A stretch of 64,000 bases of DNA from Streptomyces sp. MST-110588 (GCF_022695595.1 NZ_CP074380.1:682001-746000), one strand, 5' to 3'; shown: positions 8,022 through 16,914, counted from the stretch's first letter. Made by a program: numbers and translations. Notes: generated by a model not told the origin, from the sequence alone.

Positions 8022-9377
8022 ATGACGGCGACGAGCGGGGACGGGGACCAGCGCGGGGACAGCGGTGGGGGCAGCAGCGGTACGGGCGTGGCCGCGTTCG
8101 ACGACGGGGAGCGGCTGACCGGGGACGAGCTGCGGGCGCTCCAACTGGAGCGGCTGCGCTCCTCGTTGCGGCACGCGTACGAGAACGTCGCCTTCTACCG
8201 GGAGTCCTTCGACCGGGCGGGCGTCCACCCCGAGGACTGCCGCTCCCTCGCCGATCTGACGCGCTTCCCCTTCACCGTCAAGGACGACCTGCGTGCCCAG
8301 TACCCCTTCGGGATGTTCGCCGTCCCCGAGTCCGAGGTGCGGCGCGTCCACGCCTCCAGCGGGACGACCGGCCGCCCCACGGTCGTCGGCTACACCGGAC
8401 GCGACCTGGACACCTGGGCCGGTCTCGTCGCCCGCTCGATCCGGGCAGCCGGCGGCCGGCCCGGCCACAAGGTGCACATCGCGTACGGGTACGGGCTGTT
8501 CACCGGCGGCCTGGGAGCGCATTACGGGGCCGAACGGCTCGGCTGTACCGTGATCCCGGCTTCCGGGGGCATGACGAGCCGCCAGGTCCAGATCATCCGG
8601 GACTTCCGCCCGGAGGTCATCATGGTGACGCCTTCCTACATGCTCACCCTGCTGGACGAGTTCGAGCGGCAGGGCGTCGATCCCCGTACGACCGCTCTGA
8701 AGGTCGGCATATTCGGTGCCGAGCCGTGGACGCAGGAGATGCGCCGCGAGATCGAGGAGCGGTTCGCGATCGACGCGGTGGACATCTACGGCCTCTCGGA
8801 GGTGATGGGGCCGGGTGTGGCGCAGGAGTGCGTGGAGACCAAGGACGGCCTGCATCTGTGGGAGGACCACTTCTTCCCCGAGGTCGTCGATCCGCTCACC
8901 GGTGAGCCGCTGCCCGACGGCGAGCACGGCGAGCTGGTCCTCACCTCGCTGACGAAGGAGGCGATGCCGGTCGTGCGCTACCGCACGCGCGATCTGACCC
9001 GGCTGCTGCCCGGTACCGCGCGCGCCGCCTTCCGCCGTATGGAGAGGGTCACCGGGCGCAGCGACGACATGATCATCTTGCGTGGGGTCAATCTCTTCCC
9101 GGCCCAGATCGAGGAGATCGTCCTGCGTACGCCGGGGGTGGCGCCGCACTTCCAGCTCCGGCTGACCCGCGAGGGACGGATGGACCACCTGACCGTACGG
9201 GCCGAGGCCCGCCCGGAGGCGACCCCGGAAGCCCGTACGGCCGCCGTCGGGCAGATCGCCCGCGAGGTGAAGAACCACATCGGCGTCTCGGTGGCCGTCG
9301 AGATCCTCGATCCGGAGACCCTGGAACGCTCCGTCGGCAAGATCAAGCGGATTCACGACACCCGCCCCCGGGACTGA
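8022..9377 (+). CDS. paaK: Phenylacetate-CoA ligase
   Basis: 451 residues with an extra Gly/Ser/Asp-rich N-terminus of about 25 residues. The ATG at 8022 follows GGACGGTGG; an in-frame ATG at 7965 is possible but would add an unconserved leader. PaaK family: AMP-binding SSGTTGRPTVVGYT near residue 110, YGLSEVMGPGVAQEC near 256, RYRTRDLT near 319, and the C-terminal R-x-D-D-M-I-I-L-R-G-V-N motif near 347. It activates phenylacetate or a related aryl acid to the CoA thioester in the cytoplasm. The rest of the paa pathway (paaABCDE) is not in this window, so the true substrate may be another aromatic acid. Confidence 0.9.
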   Translation: MTATSGDGDQRGDSGGGSSGTGVAAFDDGERLTGDELRALQLERLRSSLRHAYENVAFYRESFDRAGVHPEDCRSLADLTRFPFTVKDDLRAQYPFGMFAVPESEVRRVHASSGTTGRPTVVGYTGRDLDTWAGLVARSIRAAGGRPGHKVHIAYGYGLFTGGLGAHYGAERLGCTVIPASGGMTSRQVQIIRDFRPEVIMVTPSYMLTLLDEFERQGVDPRTTALKVGIFGAEPWTQEMRREIEERFAIDAVDIYGLSEVMGPGVAQECVETKDGLHLWEDHFFPEVVDPLTGEPLPDGEHGELVLTSLTKEAMPVVRYRTRDLTRLLPGTARAAFRRMERVTGRSDDMIILRGVNLFPAQIEEIVLRTPGVAPHFQLRLTREGRMDHLTVRAEARPEATPEARTAAVGQIAREVKNHIGVSVAVEILDPETLERSVGKIKRIHDTRPRD

Positions 9378-9394
9378 CCGCCCTGCCGCGTGAC

Positions 9395-9466
9395 AGGTGT
9401 GGCACGCATGCCACGTACAGCACGCATAACACACATAACACGTATGGCGCGTATGGCAGGTATGGG
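9395..9466 (+). repeat. 9-bp tandem array, 8 units
   Basis: Eight degenerate 9-base units with consensus ACGYATGGC (for example ACGCATAAC, ACACATAAC, ACGTATGGC) lie between paaK and the cyclase gene. The array is clearly less GC-rich than its surroundings and stays in multiples of three, so it also reads through as a peptide repeat, but no gene covers it. Confidence 0.8.
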
Positions 9467-9606
9467 CTGTTTTGTGGCGACTGTGCCTGGGAATGGTGTG
9501 TCCGCGGCGCCCCGGTTCCGGCGGTCTCCCGCCGTCGGCGGCGTCCGGATGTCCGACCACCAGTGACGTCCAGCAGCGACGTCCACCAGTGATGCGCAGG
9601 GGTGCC

Positions 9607-11714
9607 ATGACGACCACGGCCGACGGTACGTCCCGGGAGCCCAGGGAATCCAGGGAACCCGAGGGGCCCAAGGGACCGCAGGAGCCCAAGGGACCGCAGG
9701 GCCCCAAGGAGCCCCAGGATTCCCGCGAACCCCGGGACGGTGTCCCCAAGGCCCCGGCCGCCGCGGGGAACACCGCGGTGAGCTTCGCCTTCCCCCCGTC
9801 CGACGGGACGGAGGAAGCGGCCCGGCGCGCGGTGCTGCGGGCCACCGGCCACCTGCTGTCGCGGCAGCACACCGAGGGCTATTGGCTGGGCGTCACCTCG
9901 ACCGACGTCTCCTACGACGCCCAGGACCTGTTCCTGCGCCTGATCCTGGGGACCACGGACGAGCGCGTCACCGCGGCGACCGGCCGGTGGATCCGTTCGC
10001 GGCAGCGCGCGGACGGCACCTGGCCGCTCGCCCACGACGCTCCCGGTCACCTGGGGACCACCATCCAGGCGTACGTGGCCCTCCGCCTCGCCGGAGACCG
10101 CCCGGAGGAGGCCCATATGCTCCGGGCCGCGGCGTGGGTCCGCGAGCAGGGCGGCGTCGCAGCCGCCGAACTGATCCCCCGTGTCTGGCTCGCCGTGTTC
10201 GGCTGGTGGAGCTGGGACGACCTGCCCGAGATCCCGCCGGAGATCATCGCGCTGCCGGCCCGGGCGCCGCTGGGCATCTACGGCTTCGCCTCCTTCGCCC
10301 GTATGGTGCTGGTGCCGCTGGCGGTCATCAGCGCCTACCGGCCCGTGCGGCCGGCGCCCTTCGGCATCGGGGAACTGTTCGCCGTCGGCGACCCGCCGGC
10401 CCGCAGGGCGCCGGCCGCCCCGCTCGGCAGTTGGGACGGCGTCTTCGAGCGGCTGAACCGTGTGCTGCGCGTCTACCGCAAGGCCGGCCCCCGCTTGCCG
10501 CGGCGGGCGGCGGTGAACGCCTGTGTCCGCTGGCTCCTCGAACGCCAGGAGGCGGGCGGTGACTGGGCCGGTTTCAGTCCGACGACCGTGTACCCGGTCC
10601 TCGCCCTGTACCTGCACGGCCTCCCCCTGGACCACCCCGTACTCAAGGCCGCCCTGACCTACTTGGAGGAGAGCACGGTCTGGCACGAGGACGGCGTGCG
10701 GATGGTGGAGACGGTCCAGTCCCCGGTCTGGGACACCGCCCTGTCCGTCACCGCGCTCACCGACGCGGGCCTGCCGGCCGGTCACCCGGCGCTGGTGGGG
10801 GCCGCGGACTGGCTGCTCACCCGGCAGACCACCCGGCCCGGTGACTGGGCCGTACGGCGGCCCCGGCTCGCCCCGGGCGGCTGGGCCTTCGAGTTCGACA
10901 ACCAGAACTACCCCGACAACGACGACACCTCCGAGGTGATCCTCGCGCTGCGCCGGGTCGCCCACCCCGACCAGGCGCGGGTCGACGACGCGGTACGCAG
11001 AGGGGCGCGGTGGACCTGCGGCATGCAGTGCCGGGACGGCGGGTGGGCCGCCTTCGACGCCGACAGCGACAGCACCCTCTCCAGCAAGCTGCCCTACATG
11101 GAGATCGGTGACTACTGTGCGGACGCGCCCAGCGCCGACGTCACCGCGCACGTGGTGGAGATGCTGTCCGCCCTCGGGCGGCAGGAGGACCCCGGCACCC
11201 GGCGCGGTGTCCGCTGGCTGCTGGACCACCAGGAGGACCACGGCGCGTGGTTCGGACGCTGGGGGTGAACCACGTGTACGGCACCGGCTGCGCCGTCCCG
11301 GCCCTCACCGCCGCCGGTGTACCGGCCGGCCACCCGGCCGTCCGGCGCGCCGTCGGATGGCTGGAATCCGTACAGAACACCGACGGCGGCTGGGGGAGGA
11401 CCTGCGCTCGTACGAGGATCCGGCGTACCTCGGCAAGGGCCCGTCCACGCCGTCGCAGACGGCCTGGGCGCTGCTGGCGCTGCTGGCCGCGGGAGAGCGG
11501 GAGGGGGCCGCGGTCCGCGCGGGGTGACCTGGCTGACCGAGCGGCAGACGGAGGCCGGCACCTGGGAGGAGTCGCTGGTCACCGGCATGGGAGTCCCCGG
11601 GTCAGCATCATGAAGTACGGCCTTTACCCCCATGTCTTCCCGCTTACGGCCCTGGGCCGCTACGCCCGGCGGCAGCGCACCGGAGCCCTGACGGACGTGC
11701 CCGCGCCGGACTGA
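9607..11714 (+). pseudogene. Squalene-hopene-cyclase-like class II terpene cyclase, four apparent frameshifts
   Basis: Restored length is about 703 residues. It has the double alpha-barrel prenyltransferase/squalene-oxidase repeats: several QW motifs (QRADGTW, QCRDGGW, QNTDGGW, QTEAGTW) and the catalytic-acid motif DNDDTS at about 437-442, matching DXDD of class II cyclases. As written, the frame breaks at 11261-11265, 11392-11396, 11521-11524 and 11599-11601; adding one G at each G-run restores an unbroken, conserved tail (FGRWGVNHVYGTG, then GGWGEDLRSYEDP, then RAGVTWLTERQ, then PGVSIMKYGLYPH). I therefore think the gene is intact and the sequence is in error. The tail differs from true hopene cyclases, which have an F-x-x-N-Y-H-x-Y segment where this has SIMKYGLYPH, so the substrate may not be squalene. 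The first 45 residues are Pro/Glu/Lys/Gly-rich repeats. It faces the prenyl synthase/UbiA operon. Confidence 0.85.
9637..9738 (+). repeat. Low-complexity 9-bp-based repeat in cyclase N-terminus
   Basis: Residues about 11-44 alternate REP/SREP/GPKGPQEPK triplets, built from a 9-base period (variants of GGGCCCAAG and GGACCGCAG). It is absent from typical hopene cyclases. Confidence 0.6.
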
Positions 11715-11738
11715 CACCGTCGGCTCCACCGCCTTGGC

Positions 11739-11814
11739 CCGTACGACGCCAGGACCGTACGACGTCAGGACCCGTACGACGTCAGGACCCGTAAGCCGGC
11801 AGGACCGTACGACC
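11739..11814. repeat. 16-17-bp tandem repeat between convergent genes
   Basis: About 4.6 units of CCGTACGACGTCAGGA with small variants (positions 11739, 11755, 11771, 11788, 11805) fill most of the gap between the cyclase stop and the ABC permease stop. Each unit contains the near-palindrome GTACGACGTC. Confidence 0.75.
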
Positions 11815-11842
11815 GCGCACGGGGCGAGGCCACGAAAGGCCG

Positions 11843-12666
11843 CTACCCCGGCACCGGCGGGAAGGACCGGGTGGCCGTCTCCGGCGCCGCGGCCAGCGAC
11901 CTCCTGGCGGGTCTGCCGTAGGAGCGGGTACGGAGGTGGAAGACGAGCAGGGCCAGGGCGCTGGTCGCCGCCCACCAGGCGAGCGGCAGCGGCGCGTGCT
12001 CCCAGGGACCGTGGAGGGTGAAGGCCGCGGTCAGCGCCGACTGGTTCGCGCCGTACAGGGGAAGGGCGTCGCGGCCGGCCATGTCGACCACTTCGAGGGT
12101 CGGGTTCTGCAGGCCGGTGTCGAGCAGGCTGAGCATGATGACGAGGAAGAAGCCCTCCAGTTCCCCGCGCACCAGTGAGCCCAGCAGCAGGCCGATGCCT
12201 CCGTAGGCGAGTCCGGCGCCGAGGACCGCGAGAGCCAGGGGGCCAACTGCCGTACGGGCAGCGTCAGGTACAGCAGGGTGGTGGTGTAGAGGGACAGGAG
12301 GGCGGCGACCAGGGTGAGGGCGACGACCTTGGCCAGCAGCATGTGGAGCCGGGGGTAGCCGGCCAGCACCAGCCGGCGGTCCAGTTCCCCGGCTTTGAAC
12401 GTCTCCATGAACATCATGAAGCCGCTGACCATCGTCACGGCGCCGAGCGCGTTGGTCACCTGCCCGATGTGGTTCGCCTGGGCGACGATCCGGGTGTCCG
12501 CGGCGTCCAGGGAGAAACGTACCGTCCGGCTGGAGGCGCACACGTGGGTCACGGCGATCCATACGGGGATGAACGCTCCTGCCAGGAGCATGGCAAGGCG
12601 GTTGCGCAGATGACCCAGCAGGGAGCAGCGCAGCATCACGGCGAAGGCCGCCCAGTGACGGTTCAT
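11843..12666 (-). pseudogene. ABC-2 type permease, one apparent frameshift
   Basis: Restored length about 274 residues with six predicted hydrophobic segments, matching ABC-2 exporters. The start ATG overlaps the ATPase stop (ATGA). The frame breaks at a run of five Gs (plus strand 12238-12242); one more base joins TLPVRQLAP to LALAVLGAGLAYGG, continuing the membrane segment, so a sequencing error is more likely than real decay. With the ATPase it would form a heterodimeric or homodimeric exporter; its position in the prenyl synthase/UbiA operon suggests export of, or resistance to, the terpenoid product. Confidence 0.8.
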
Positions 12667-13298
12667 CGGGTGAGCTCCTCGGTGACGAGGCGGCCCTCGC
12701 GCAACTGGCGGACCGCGTCGAAGTGGTGGAGGTCGTGCAGCAGGTGCGAGACCACGACGATCGACCGGCCCTGGTCGCGCAGGTGGGCGGCCAGGGCCCA
12801 GAAGCGCTGGTGGGTGTCCCAGTCGAAGCCCTGGTAGGGCTCGTCCAGCACCAGGAGCAGCGGGTCGTGCATGAGGGCGAGCAGCAGGTTGAGCTTCTGC
12901 CGTGTCCCTCCGCTGAGTTCTCCGGCGCGCCGGCGCCCGCAGTCGGCGAACGCCAGCAGCTCCATCAGCTCGTGGGCCCGGGTCAGGGACGGCAGCCGGT
13001 AGGCGACCTGGAACAGCCGCAGGTGCTGCATGACGGTGAACGTGTCGTTCAGTACAGCGCTCTGCGGACAGTAGCCCATCGATCCGCTCCGCAGGACCGT
13101 TCCCTTCTCGGGTGTCATCCGCCCCACGGCGATCTGGAGCAGCGTGCTCTTGCCCGCGCCGTTCTCCCCGACGACGCCGACCAGCGCCCCGGCGGGCACG
13201 TCGAGGTCGGCGCCGCGCAGCACCTGTCTGCTGCCGTACGCCTTCCACACCCCGCTGATCCGCAGCCGTGACTGCCGTTGTCTGCCCTCTGCCCCCAC
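12663..13298 (-). CDS. ABC transporter ATP-binding protein
   Basis: 211 residues from a GTG at 13298, chosen because it follows the UbiA stop by 14 bases with AAGGGGG before it; a longer reading would overlap the whole 3-prime end of that gene. Walker A GENGAGKST near residue 47, Q-loop MGYCPQSA, signature LSGGTRQ near 126, Walker B LLLVLDEP near 145, H-loop VVSHLLHD near 179. It powers the overlapping ABC-2 permease. Third gene of an operon that begins with the polyprenyl diphosphate synthase. Confidence 0.9.
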   Translation of the reverse strand: MGAEGRQRQSRLRISGVWKAYGSRQVLRGADLDVPAGALVGVVGENGAGKSTLLQIAVGRMTPEKGTVLRSGSMGYCPQSAVLNDTFTVMQHLRLFQVAYRLPSLTRAHELMELLAFADCGRRRAGELSGGTRQKLNLLLALMHDPLLLVLDEPYQGFDWDTHQRFWALAAHLRDQGRSIVVVSHLLHDLHHFDAVRQLREGRLVTEELTR

Positions 13299-13312
13299 TC
13301 GGGCCCCCTTGG

Positions 13313-14212
13313 TCAGCGAAGTGTGTAGATGGAAGCGGCAAGCGCGAGGGTGTACCACTGTTCCACCAGGCGGTAGCTGCGCTGGTCGTGTCCGGGGCCG
13401 CGCAGCAGCACCACCCGGGCGGCCAGCAGCAGGCTCAGGCCGCCCAGGACCACGTCCGTGGCGATGACCCACCAGTGCGGGCCGGTGGGCGCCATGAGGA
13501 AGTGGTGGATGGCCCAGGGGCCGACGGCGAAACCGGCGCACAGGAAGACGCGGGTGCGGGTCTCTCCGAAGACCAGGGGCATGGTGGAGCGGCGGACCGC
13601 TCGGTCACCGTTGATGTCGCGGAGATCCTGGACGGACATGAGGAAGGTCACGGTGATCGTCAGCGTCACGATCCAGCGCCAGGCGTCCGGCGTGAGTACG
13701 GTGACGATCTCCCACGCGGCTGCCAACTGGGCGACGACGCCGATCCCGGCGTAGAGATTCCTGCCCAGCCAGTGGCGGCCCCAACCGTACTCGTGCTGGA
13801 GCAGGGAGAGGATCTGCCACATCAGGGCCCACTTCAGGACGCCCAGGCAGTAGCCGTACGCGGGGAAGGCGATCCGCACGACGGCCAGCCGCATGCGGGC
13901 GCCGCGGATGGTGCTGCGGCCGGTGACCAGGGGCCGGTGGGGCTTGTTGATGCGGTCCTCTTCGACGCCGACGAGCTGGTTGGCCAGGGTGTGCTCGTAG
14001 ACGAACAGCCAGAAGTACAGCGCTCCCGCGGCGACGGTGACCACGGTTTCCCCTGCGGACAGGCGGGCGTGGACGGTGGCCGCCATGACGAAGCAGGTGG
14101 CGGGGAAGACGGTGGTCCAGCGGTCGACGCGGATGAACAGCCAGCTCAGGCGGATCTCCCGCCAGAGTGTCTGCAGCAACGCCGCGGGAGCGCTCGTCGT
14201 CATGGTCGTCAT
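13313..14212 (-). CDS. UbiA-superfamily membrane protein, probable UbiA-type terpene cyclase
   Basis: 299 residues, about eight transmembrane helices. Prenyltransferases of this fold carry NxxxDxxxD and DxxxD. Here the first motif is N78-QLV-G82-VEE-D86, that is NxxxGxxxD, and the second is DLRDINGD with D199/D203. Gly or Ala at the middle position is the reported hallmark of the UbiA-type terpene cyclase subfamily, which ionises prenyl diphosphates without an aromatic acceptor; the platensimycin enzyme PtmT1 shows that UbiA-like proteins act as diterpene synthases in Streptomyces. Its neighbours fit: a polyprenyl diphosphate synthase 48 bp upstream and an ABC exporter downstream. An ordinary prenyltransferase with an unusual motif remains possible. 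Start ATG follows GGAG by 7 bases. Confidence 0.8.
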   Translation of the reverse strand: MTTMTTSAPAALLQTLWREIRLSWLFIRVDRWTTVFPATCFVMAATVHARLSAGETVVTVAAGALYFWLFVYEHTLANQLVGVEEDRINKPHRPLVTGRSTIRGARMRLAVVRIAFPAYGYCLGVLKWALMWQILSLLQHEYGWGRHWLGRNLYAGIGVVAQLAAAWEIVTVLTPDAWRWIVTLTITVTFLMSVQDLRDINGDRAVRRSTMPLVFGETRTRVFLCAGFAVGPWAIHHFLMAPTGPHWWVIATDVVLGGLSLLLAARVVLLRGPGHDQRSYRLVEQWYTLALAASIYTLR

Positions 14213-14260
14213 TGCTTGGCTCCGTACTCGGGCAGGCGGATCACGGCCCGCTTCCTCCCC

Positions 14261-15361
14261 TCATGCCGTGCGGTGGACGGCCGCCTCCGCGACGGTCTCC
14301 AGCGTGCGGGCCGCGCTCTGCGGGAAGGGGGCGGCCAGGGCGCCGAGCGCCTGCCGGTACCGTTCCTCGATCATCTGCTCGACCGCGGCCCGGGCTCCAG
14401 TGTTCGTGAGGAGGGTGCGGACCTCCGCGGCCTCGGGCTCCCCCAGTCGGGGGTCGCCGATCAGCGCGCGCAGCCGGCCGGCCTGGTGGGGGGCGGCGGA
14501 GCGCAAGGCGTGGACGATGAGGCTGGTGCACTTGCCCTCGCGCAGGTCGTCCAGGCGGGACTTGCCCGTCACGGCCGGGTCGCCGAAGACGCCCAGGACG
14601 TCGTCGCGGAGCTGGAAGGCTTCCCCGAGCGGTACGCCGTAGGCGGTGCAGGCGTCCAGGACCTGCTGTCCGGCACCGGCGAGGGCGGCGCCCACCTGCA
14701 GGGGGCGTTCGATGGTGTACTTCGCCGTCTTGTAGCGCACGACGGTCAGCGTCGTCTCGATGCTGACGTCGAGATCGCTGGTGGTGAGCAGGTCCAGATG
14801 CTGGCCGGCGATGAGTTCGGCGCGCGCCATGTCCACGCAGCGCAGTACGGCCGTCCGGTTGGCGTCGGGCATCGGCGTGGTGTGCAGCAGTTCGTCGGAC
14901 CAGACGAGGGCGAGGTCGCCCACGAGGATGGCACCGCTGATGCCGAAACGTTCCGCCATCGAGGGCGTGGGGTGGTGGTCGGCCAGCATGCGGTGCACGG
15001 TCGGGCGTCCGCGCCGGCTGTCGGCGGCGTCCATGATGTCGTCGTGGATGAGCGCGCAGGCGTGCGCCAGTTCGATGGAAGCGGCCAGCCTGATGATCCG
15101 CGCAGGGTCGCCCTCCCCTCTTGCCGCGTGCCATCCGGCCACGCACAGCAGGGGGCGGACCCGTTTCCCGCCGGTGATGAAGTCCCGCAGCAGCAGGGCG
15201 AGCGCCGACTGACGGGGCACCGTCGCGGTCTGCGCCTTCTCCGTCAGGAATTCGTACAGAAGCTCGTCGATCGCCGCACGCGGAGCGAAGAAGTCGGACT
15301 CGGCTGTCAGCGTTTCAGCACTCATGAGAAGAGGCGCATCCCGGGTCCGAGGGTCATCCAC
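14261..15361 (-). CDS. Polyprenyl (geranylgeranyl-type) diphosphate synthase
   Basis: 366 residues from the ATG at 15361; an in-frame ATG at 15325 is also plausible, and neither has a strong ribosome site. All-trans prenyl synthase with first Asp-rich motif HDDIMD (about 107-111) and second LRDDVLGVFGD (about 253-261), plus GGKRVRP near 64 for substrate binding. It condenses isopentenyl diphosphate with an allylic primer. Small residues (Cys, Ala) five and four positions before the first Asp are compatible with a C20 or longer product. First gene of the operon with the UbiA-type protein and the ABC exporter; the low-GC stretch upstream near 15.5 kb probably holds its promoter. Confidence 0.88.
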   Translation of the reverse strand: MDDPRTRDAPLLMSAETLTAESDFFAPRAAIDELLYEFLTEKAQTATVPRQSALALLLRDFITGGKRVRPLLCVAGWHAARGEGDPARIIRLAASIELAHACALIHDDIMDAADSRRGRPTVHRMLADHHPTPSMAERFGISGAILVGDLALVWSDELLHTTPMPDANRTAVLRCVDMARAELIAGQHLDLLTTSDLDVSIETTLTVVRYKTAKYTIERPLQVGAALAGAGQQVLDACTAYGVPLGEAFQLRDDVLGVFGDPAVTGKSRLDDLREGKCTSLIVHALRSAAPHQAGRLRALIGDPRLGEPEAAEVRTLLTNTGARAAVEQMIEERYRQALGALAAPFPQSAARTLETVAEAAVHRTA

Positions 15362-15874
15362 CGGTTTCTGGTTCTGCGGCGAAAGGCGCCCGGCGGGGCC
15401 GGAGTTCGCCGGACGGACTCACTGTCCATTCATCGCATCCCTGGGTCGACGCCCGCGCTGAGCCATACGGAAGCACGGGCAAAACAGTTTCGACCGAAGC
15501 TACGCCTCATCAAGGGATATGTCCATTTATTACCACTTTCTCAGCATTTCGCCTTTCGTGGCGAGGGCGCCGACTCCGGCCGAATGTCCGGCGCCACCAG
15601 GGACGCCGCAGTCCATAGGATCCGGTCCGGCGCCGCCGCCCCTCCTCGACCGACCGGAGCAGCCGGTTCGAAGGAGGAACGGCGGGATGACGGAACCCCG
15701 CATTCCACACGGGGCGCGCGAGCCGCACCCGCACTCGCCCCGTACACACGCTCCCGTGGTCGCCCGTTCGACGATGTAGTACGAGGTGGCGGCGCCGAGC
15801 GGGACGGGGGGCCTGGCGCGGGGCAGGGGCGGGCATTTGGGCGCGGGGGACCGCTGGACGCGGGGGGCCGTGCA
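15362..15874. other. Intergenic region with low-GC regulatory segment
   Basis: 513 bp without a convincing gene. It separates the prenyl synthase start from the end of the VOC gene, both on the minus strand. Bases about 15478-15560 are near 50% AT, far below the local GC level, with segments such as CCATTTATTACCACTTTC; such dips in this genome type usually mark promoters. I could not settle exact -10/-35 boxes. The remaining part is GC-rich with no reading frame showing conserved sequence. Confidence 0.5.
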
Positions 15875-16720
15875 TCAGGCAGTGGCGCCCGTGATGACGG
15901 CGAAGGTGGCACCGAAGGGGTCCAGGAGCATGGCCATACGGCCGCTGTCCTGCACGTCCATGGCGGGCACGAGCACCGACGCACCGTGCTCGGTGGCCGT
16001 GGCGACCGTGACATCACAGTCGGCGGCGCCGAAGTACGGGAACCACTGCGACGTCGATCCCGCGGTGATGTTCTGCTCGGGCAACTGCATCACGCCGGCG
16101 CATTCGGCCGCCGGCCCTTCTCCCCCTCCCGCTCCCGCTCCTTGCGTGCCGCCGGACGGCCTGGCTATGGAATAGACCATGCCCCCGCCGCCCTCGCCGT
16201 CCTGGCTGCCCTCGCCCAGATGCCGGTCGCGGAACTCCCAGGAAAAGACCGTGCGGTAGAACGCCTTGGCCGTGGCCACGTCGGTCGTGCACAGCTCGGC
16301 CCAGCTCATCGCGTTCGCCTCACCGACCTTGTCCAGCCCCGGGACGCCGATGGGCTGCCAGACGGCGAAATCGGCCCCGGTCGGGTCGGTGAAACCCGCG
16401 GTACGGGCGACGGTGAGGACGTCCCGCGGCCGGTGGCGGACGCTGCCCCCGGCCTGCTCCACCGTCTTGGCCAGGGCGTCCGCGTCCGGGGTCTGGAAGT
16501 ACACGTTCCACCTGGCGCGCCCGCCCTCCTCCCCCTGCGGAAAGACCCCGGCGACGATCTCGCCGTCCGACTGGAAGAGGCCGTAGCCGTGCGCCTCCGG
16601 GCCGGGCGACCGGAACCGCCACCCGAACACCGCGCCGTAGAAGGCGGTGGCGGCCTCGACGTCGGGGACCGTCAGGTCCAGCCAGTTCGGCGTACCCGGG
16701 GCGTAATCGGTTGTGGTCAT
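15875..16720 (-). CDS. VOC (glyoxalase/bleomycin-resistance fold) protein, two-domain
   Basis: 281 residues from the ATG at 16720, which has GGAGGAG upstream; a longer frame to 16819 lacks support. Two VOC modules: residues about 7-125 (GTPNWLDLTVPDVEAATAFY) and about 135-280 (MSWAELCTTDVATAKAFY), each with the FYGAVFGW or FYRTVFSWEF strand-turn. A Gly/Ala-rich insert of about 15 residues breaks the second module. Family members are metal-dependent lyases, dioxygenases or drug-binding proteins; several are hydrolase-associated in Streptomyces. No specific function can be assigned. Same strand as the terpenoid operon but 510 bp away. Confidence 0.8.
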   Translation of the reverse strand: MTTTDYAPGTPNWLDLTVPDVEAATAFYGAVFGWRFRSPGPEAHGYGLFQSDGEIVAGVFPQGEEGGRARWNVYFQTPDADALAKTVEQAGGSVRHRPRDVLTVARTAGFTDPTGADFAVWQPIGVPGLDKVGEANAMSWAELCTTDVATAKAFYRTVFSWEFRDRHLGEGSQDGEGGGGMVYSIARPSGGTQGAGAGGGEGPAAECAGVMQLPEQNITAGSTSQWFPYFGAADCDVTVATATEHGASVLVPAMDVQDSGRMAMLLDPFGATFAVITGATA

Positions 16721-16914
16721 GATGGGTGCTCCTCCGACTCGTAGCCGTGACACGGCGCGCCCCCCGGGCGAGCACGGACACACCGCGTCCTTCAGGTGTT
16801 CCTCAACGGTGGCGGACACGGCCCGGCGAGCCGCGCACCGGCGGCCCCGTCCCGTTCCCGCCGGCGTCTCTCAGCATGGCAGGGGGGTCCGACAATCGTC
16901 CCCGCGCGCCCTCC

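Noticed and set aside
9607..11714. True decayed pseudogene of the cyclase
   Set aside because: Four breaks are all one-base losses in G-runs, and conserved sequence continues after each; sequencing error is simpler. Kept as a caution because I cannot see reads.
9607..15361. Classical hopanoid cluster
   Set aside because: hpnC/D/E (squalene synthesis) and hpnG/H are not present, and the UbiA-type protein and exporter do not belong to that pathway.
15510..15875. 121-residue minus-strand frame in the gap between VOC and prenyl synthase
   Set aside because: Arg/Pro-rich, no conserved segment, no ribosome site; the segment is better read as a regulatory gap.
13268..16744. 1158-residue plus-strand open frame across UbiA, prenyl synthase and VOC genes
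   Set aside because: Antisense to three well-supported minus-strand genes; no recognisable motif, low-complexity composition.
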